DNA from: an uncultured Bacteroides sp.
GTDB lineage: Bacteria; Bacteroidota; Bacteroidia; Bacteroidales; Bacteroidaceae
Reading direction: 5' to 3'
Length of the DNA stretch: 64,000 nucleotides
Assembly (NCBI GenBank): GCA_900551445.1
Contig: URWA01000015.1
Coordinates: 1 to 64,000, forward strand
In this document: positions 61,684 through 64,000 of the stretch, one piece after another
Numbering within the stretch: the first letter of the stretch is position 1
Layout of the letters: each line of letters opens with the position of its first letter
The notes under the pieces: model-generated
Seen by the model: the letters and a program-made list of their open reading frames with translations, nothing else
What the model was told of the DNA's origin: nothing
Database searches by the model: none
Program-made: the position numbers and the translations under genes

Positions 61684-62907
61684 TTATCCCTTGCTTTCAA
61701 TCCGTTCAATTTCTTTCTTCAGACAGGGAGGCAGTTCTTCCTTCAGTCGCTGATGACAAGCCATGTCCAGGGTGTACATGCGGGCAATGCAATAATTACT
61801 GTGACGGCAGTTGCAACGTGCATCCTCTTCCCGCCGCATACGGTTCACGAAATCCGGTTCATTAAGCAGGGCACGTCCCATCTGCACCGCTTCAAATCCG
61901 TGATTCAACACCTCGTCTATTTTCTTTCGGGCCACCAGTCCTCCTACATATACCAGCGGCATATCCAGTGCCTCACGAAACTTCAAAGCATCTTCCAAGA
62001 AATAAGCCTCGCGGAAAGGTACGGAAGGAATCATATATTTCCCCACCAGCCGCACTCCGTATTTCAGCCACCAGCAAGTCATGTAATGCGTCATGGTACG
62101 GATGGGCATCTCCCCGCGCATCACATACATTGGTGCCTTACTGACAAATCCGCCACTCAGCACCAGTGCATGCACACCCAGTTCCTGCAGTTTCCTTGCT
62201 ACCTGCAAGGATTCGTCCAGTTCCATGCCTCCACGGAACCCATCGCGCATGTTCATCTTGACCAATACCGCCATGTCACTTCCAGCCGATTTCATCACTT
62301 CCTCCATCACCATTTCCATGAAACGCATCCGATTCTCCAGCGAGCCTCCAAACTCATCCTTCCGATGGTTGGTAGCAGGCGAAAGAAACTGGCTGATGAG
62401 ATAGCCATGTCCGGCATGAATTTCTACGGCATCAAAACCTGCCTCGCGCGCCAGACACACCGCCTGTCCGTAAGCCTTGGCCATCTCCGGCAATTCATCG
62501 GCCCGAAGCCCGCGTACAAAAGTGGGGGAATACAAATTGAACCCACTGCTTGCCCCTACCGGCAGACAACCACAAATGCTTTTGTGTGACATGTTGCCAC
62601 AATGGCCCAGCTGGATACTTGCCGCAGCTCCTTCGGCATGTACGGCATCCGTCAGCCGGCGCAACCCCGGTACAATCTCCGGCCTCATCCACAACTGCCG
62701 GTCGAACGAAAGTCCACTGCGGGTCACGGCAGCATACGCCACCGTCGTCATCCCCACCCCTCCGGCAGCCACCGAACGGTGATAGTCCAACAACTGCTCC
62801 GAAGGTACATTTCCCGGACACATGCTTTCGAAGGCCGCCGACCGGATGGTACGGTTACGCAACGTCAGCGGTCCCAAAGTAACCGGCGTAAATAAAAGTG
62901 AATCCAT
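61684..62907 (-). CDS. Old Yellow Enzyme-family reductase, candidate steroid 5-beta-reductase
   Basis: The 407-residue protein is the flavin TIM-barrel part of the NADH:flavin oxidoreductase family, without the C-terminal FAD/NAD domain of BaiCD-like enzymes. Landmarks: SIQLGHCG (H102), EIHAGHGYLISQFLSPATN (H164, H167), DEFGGSLENR, and GRALLNEPDF. Near the C-terminus are cysteines C365, C367, C373 and C384 in the place of the 4Fe-4S ligands of dienoyl-CoA reductases, but with changed spacing. It lies 14 bp after the 5-alpha-reductase gene and one base before the SDR gene. Reduction of a 4-ene-3-oxo steroid to the 5-beta product is inferred from this context. Confidence 0.85.
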   Translation of the reverse strand: MDSLLFTPVTLGPLTLRNRTIRSAAFESMCPGNVPSEQLLDYHRSVAAGGVGMTTVAYAAVTRSGLSFDRQLWMRPEIVPGLRRLTDAVHAEGAAASIQLGHCGNMSHKSICGCLPVGASSGFNLYSPTFVRGLRADELPEMAKAYGQAVCLAREAGFDAVEIHAGHGYLISQFLSPATNHRKDEFGGSLENRMRFMEMVMEEVMKSAGSDMAVLVKMNMRDGFRGGMELDESLQVARKLQELGVHALVLSGGFVSKAPMYVMRGEMPIRTMTHYMTCWWLKYGVRLVGKYMIPSVPFREAYFLEDALKFREALDMPLVYVGGLVARKKIDEVLNHGFEAVQMGRALLNEPDFVNRMRREEDARCNCRHSNYCIARMYTLDMACHQRLKEELPPCLKKEIERIESKG

Positions 62908-62921
62908 CTCTCCTCCTTTTC

Positions 62922-63689
62922 CTAATATATATAAGGTATAATTCTTTTTCGATTTCCCACTGCCTGTCGCCCGAACTCCTCACAGTAGCGTTTATAAATG
63001 GCATCGGCACGAGGTACCAGATTGGCGGCCGTCCACCAGACAAACACCCAAGCCGCAGGCGAGGCGGTCAGCAAAGCGAAACCCGTCCATTCCACCAGTT
63101 CCCCGAAATAGTTGGCCGAAGTCACATAGCGGTAGAAACCTTTCTCCGGCAGGTAATGACGTGTATCGCCCGGCTTGCGCAGGTTCCGGATTACATGGTC
63201 TGCATGCCAATTAATGGCCATACCTACGACAAACAAGAGGATTCCCAACCACGGCAATGGATGCGACCAGTAGGTAGCTGGCTCGTATTTTCCCGGCTGG
63301 GCACAGCTGAAAAGGCTGGCTGCCAACAATGTAGCATTGATTACGTTGAAAAGTATTCCCATCGCCATAATAGCCAGCGGCATCCGGCTCTTTCCCTTCA
63401 TCAGCAACGGAAAAACAAACGAACGCTGAAAATAATGCAACAAGAACAAGCCCACGAACACGGCCTGCGGCGTATATAAGTTGACGCCTCCTTTCCAGGC
63501 TCCTATCCCCATCACCAGAAATGCCGGGGCCTCCATACATACCCAGCCAACTTTGTTGGGAACAGACCATCCCCATGAGCGGGTGCGGAACATGCCGTAA
63601 CCGGCTTTCACGAAATACAGTGACACAAAGACTACTACTGCCAATACAGACATGCCATATAGCAACAGCCGATAAGTTTCGTCATTCAT
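62922..63689 (-). CDS. Steroid 5-alpha-reductase homologue
   Basis: The 255-residue protein is hydrophobic with about seven membrane segments and closely follows the SRD5A family: MEAPAF (E53, cf. E57 of human SRD5A2), LLHYFQRSFVFPLL (Y86), INWHADHVIRNLRKPGDT (159-176), and YRYVTSANYFGELVEWTGFA with E197. The family reduces the 4-5 double bond of 3-oxo-4-ene steroids with NADPH to the 5-alpha product. The start is the ATG at 63689; the frame upstream to 63803 lies in the divergent promoter region. It heads the three-gene operon. Confidence 0.92.
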   Translation of the reverse strand: MNDETYRLLLYGMSVLAVVVFVSLYFVKAGYGMFRTRSWGWSVPNKVGWVCMEAPAFLVMGIGAWKGGVNLYTPQAVFVGLFLLHYFQRSFVFPLLMKGKSRMPLAIMAMGILFNVINATLLAASLFSCAQPGKYEPATYWSHPLPWLGILLFVVGMAINWHADHVIRNLRKPGDTRHYLPEKGFYRYVTSANYFGELVEWTGFALLTASPAAWVFVWWTAANLVPRADAIYKRYCEEFGRQAVGNRKRIIPYIY

Positions 63690-63816
63690 AGCGTACGGTT
63701 TTGACCTTGAAGATAAGGAAAATATCTGTACGGGTGAGAAAAATCCAGCTTTCTTCTTATTTATCAACCAGTAATTATGAATTACGTTCGAGAAAATCAT
63801 CATTTCCCTATATATA

Positions 63817-63847
63817 TTGTATATATTATATACATTTATTATCTTTG
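63817..63847 (+). promoter_or_regulatory. Promoter of the gene at the right edge
   Basis: TTG (63817-63819) and -7 box TATCTTTG (63840-63847), 20-bp spacer, within very AT-rich sequence. The start codon is 27 bp after the box. The 184-bp divergent gap has no other recognised structure. Confidence 0.65.
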
Positions 63848-63873
63848 CACAAAACCTTTAAAACTTGAAAGTT

Positions 63874-64000
63874 ATGGCTGCAATTACATTACCAAAGAAA
63901 AGAAAGAACATTGATTTACCAGTTGATACCTTACAGAAATTGTCAATTATGGCCGCTGCACAAGGTAAAAGTCTAAAAGCTTTTATCGAAAGCCTACTGA
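63874..64000 (+). CDS. Antitoxin-like small protein, cut by window end
   Basis: Only 42 codons are visible. They read MAAITLPKKRKNIDLPVDTL and then a helical segment QKLSIMAAAQGKSLKAFIES. A basic start, a short strand (NIDLPVDTL) and a helix with QGKSLKAFIE resemble ribbon-helix-helix antitoxins of type II toxin-antitoxin pairs, but the partner gene lies outside the window. It has a good promoter. Confidence 0.55.
   Translation, partial: MAAITLPKKRKNIDLPVDTLQKLSIMAAAQGKSLKAFIESLL

Noticed and set aside
1..64000. Insertion sequences, integrases or prophage genes
   Set aside because: No transposase, integrase or phage structural protein was recognised. The genes are housekeeping or PUL genes in normal order. 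The right edge could border an accessory region but too little is visible.

Overview
The window is chromosomal DNA from a gut Bacteroidota, most likely family Bacteroidaceae (Bacteroides/Phocaeicola type). The evidence is TAnnTTTG -7 promoter boxes throughout, a SusC/SusD polysaccharide-utilization locus (PUL) with a hybrid two-component regulator, gldH, a tmRNA with the tag GNENYALAA, and typical Bacteroides housekeeping gene order. No insertion sequence, prophage or CRISPR array is visible. Species assignment from sequence reading alone is not possible.

1-28.0 kb is mostly housekeeping. Two tandem tRNA-Gln(CUG) genes (the first cut by the window edge) are followed by rsfS-ftsH-cdsA, the convergent surE-lpxB pair, parA-parB with a DUF5683 protein and a LysM lytic transglycosylase, a RelA/SpoT enzyme, tmRNA, a stand-alone AICAR formyltransferase, a beta carbonic anhydrase, a PiT phosphate transporter, a stand-alone IMP cyclohydrolase, the elongasome set mreBCD-mrdA-rodA, then gldH-ricT-holB and a phospholipase D-family protein. 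The two halves of PurH are separate genes on opposite strands here.

28.0-39.4 kb holds a 510-bp gap with four 21-bp tandem palindromes, then malate dehydrogenase, a PAP2 phosphatase fused to a probable outer-membrane barrel, primase, a five-gene minus-strand group (DUF1599, DoxX-like, tpiA, SPOR protein, folE), an M23/LysM peptidase and a DUF3256 protein.

39.4-58.2 kb is a complete PUL for fructose-containing sugars, all on the minus strand. SusC, SusD and a secreted GH32 form one unit. A second, non-SusC TonB-dependent receptor, a lipoprotein GH32, a GH36 alpha-galactosidase, an MFS sugar transporter and a fructokinase form a second unit. A hybrid two-component sensor with a periplasmic sugar-binding domain sits at the end. 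GH32 plus GH36 suggests raffinose-family oligosaccharides and sucrose as well as fructans. Each of the two units is preceded by a 58-bp near-palindrome of the same design (four ATGTTnCAT elements at 21-bp spacing), placed at exactly the same distance (29 bp) from a -7 box that lacks a -33 element. I propose these as the operators of the sensor.

58.2-64.0 kb contains lgt, ruvA, meso-diaminopimelate dehydrogenase and, at the end, a tight three-gene operon: a steroid 5-alpha-reductase homologue, an Old Yellow Enzyme-family reductase and a short-chain dehydrogenase. This matches the gene content reported for gut Bacteroidota clusters that make allo- and iso-bile acids from 3-oxo bile acids. A small antitoxin-like gene starts at the right edge and is cut off.
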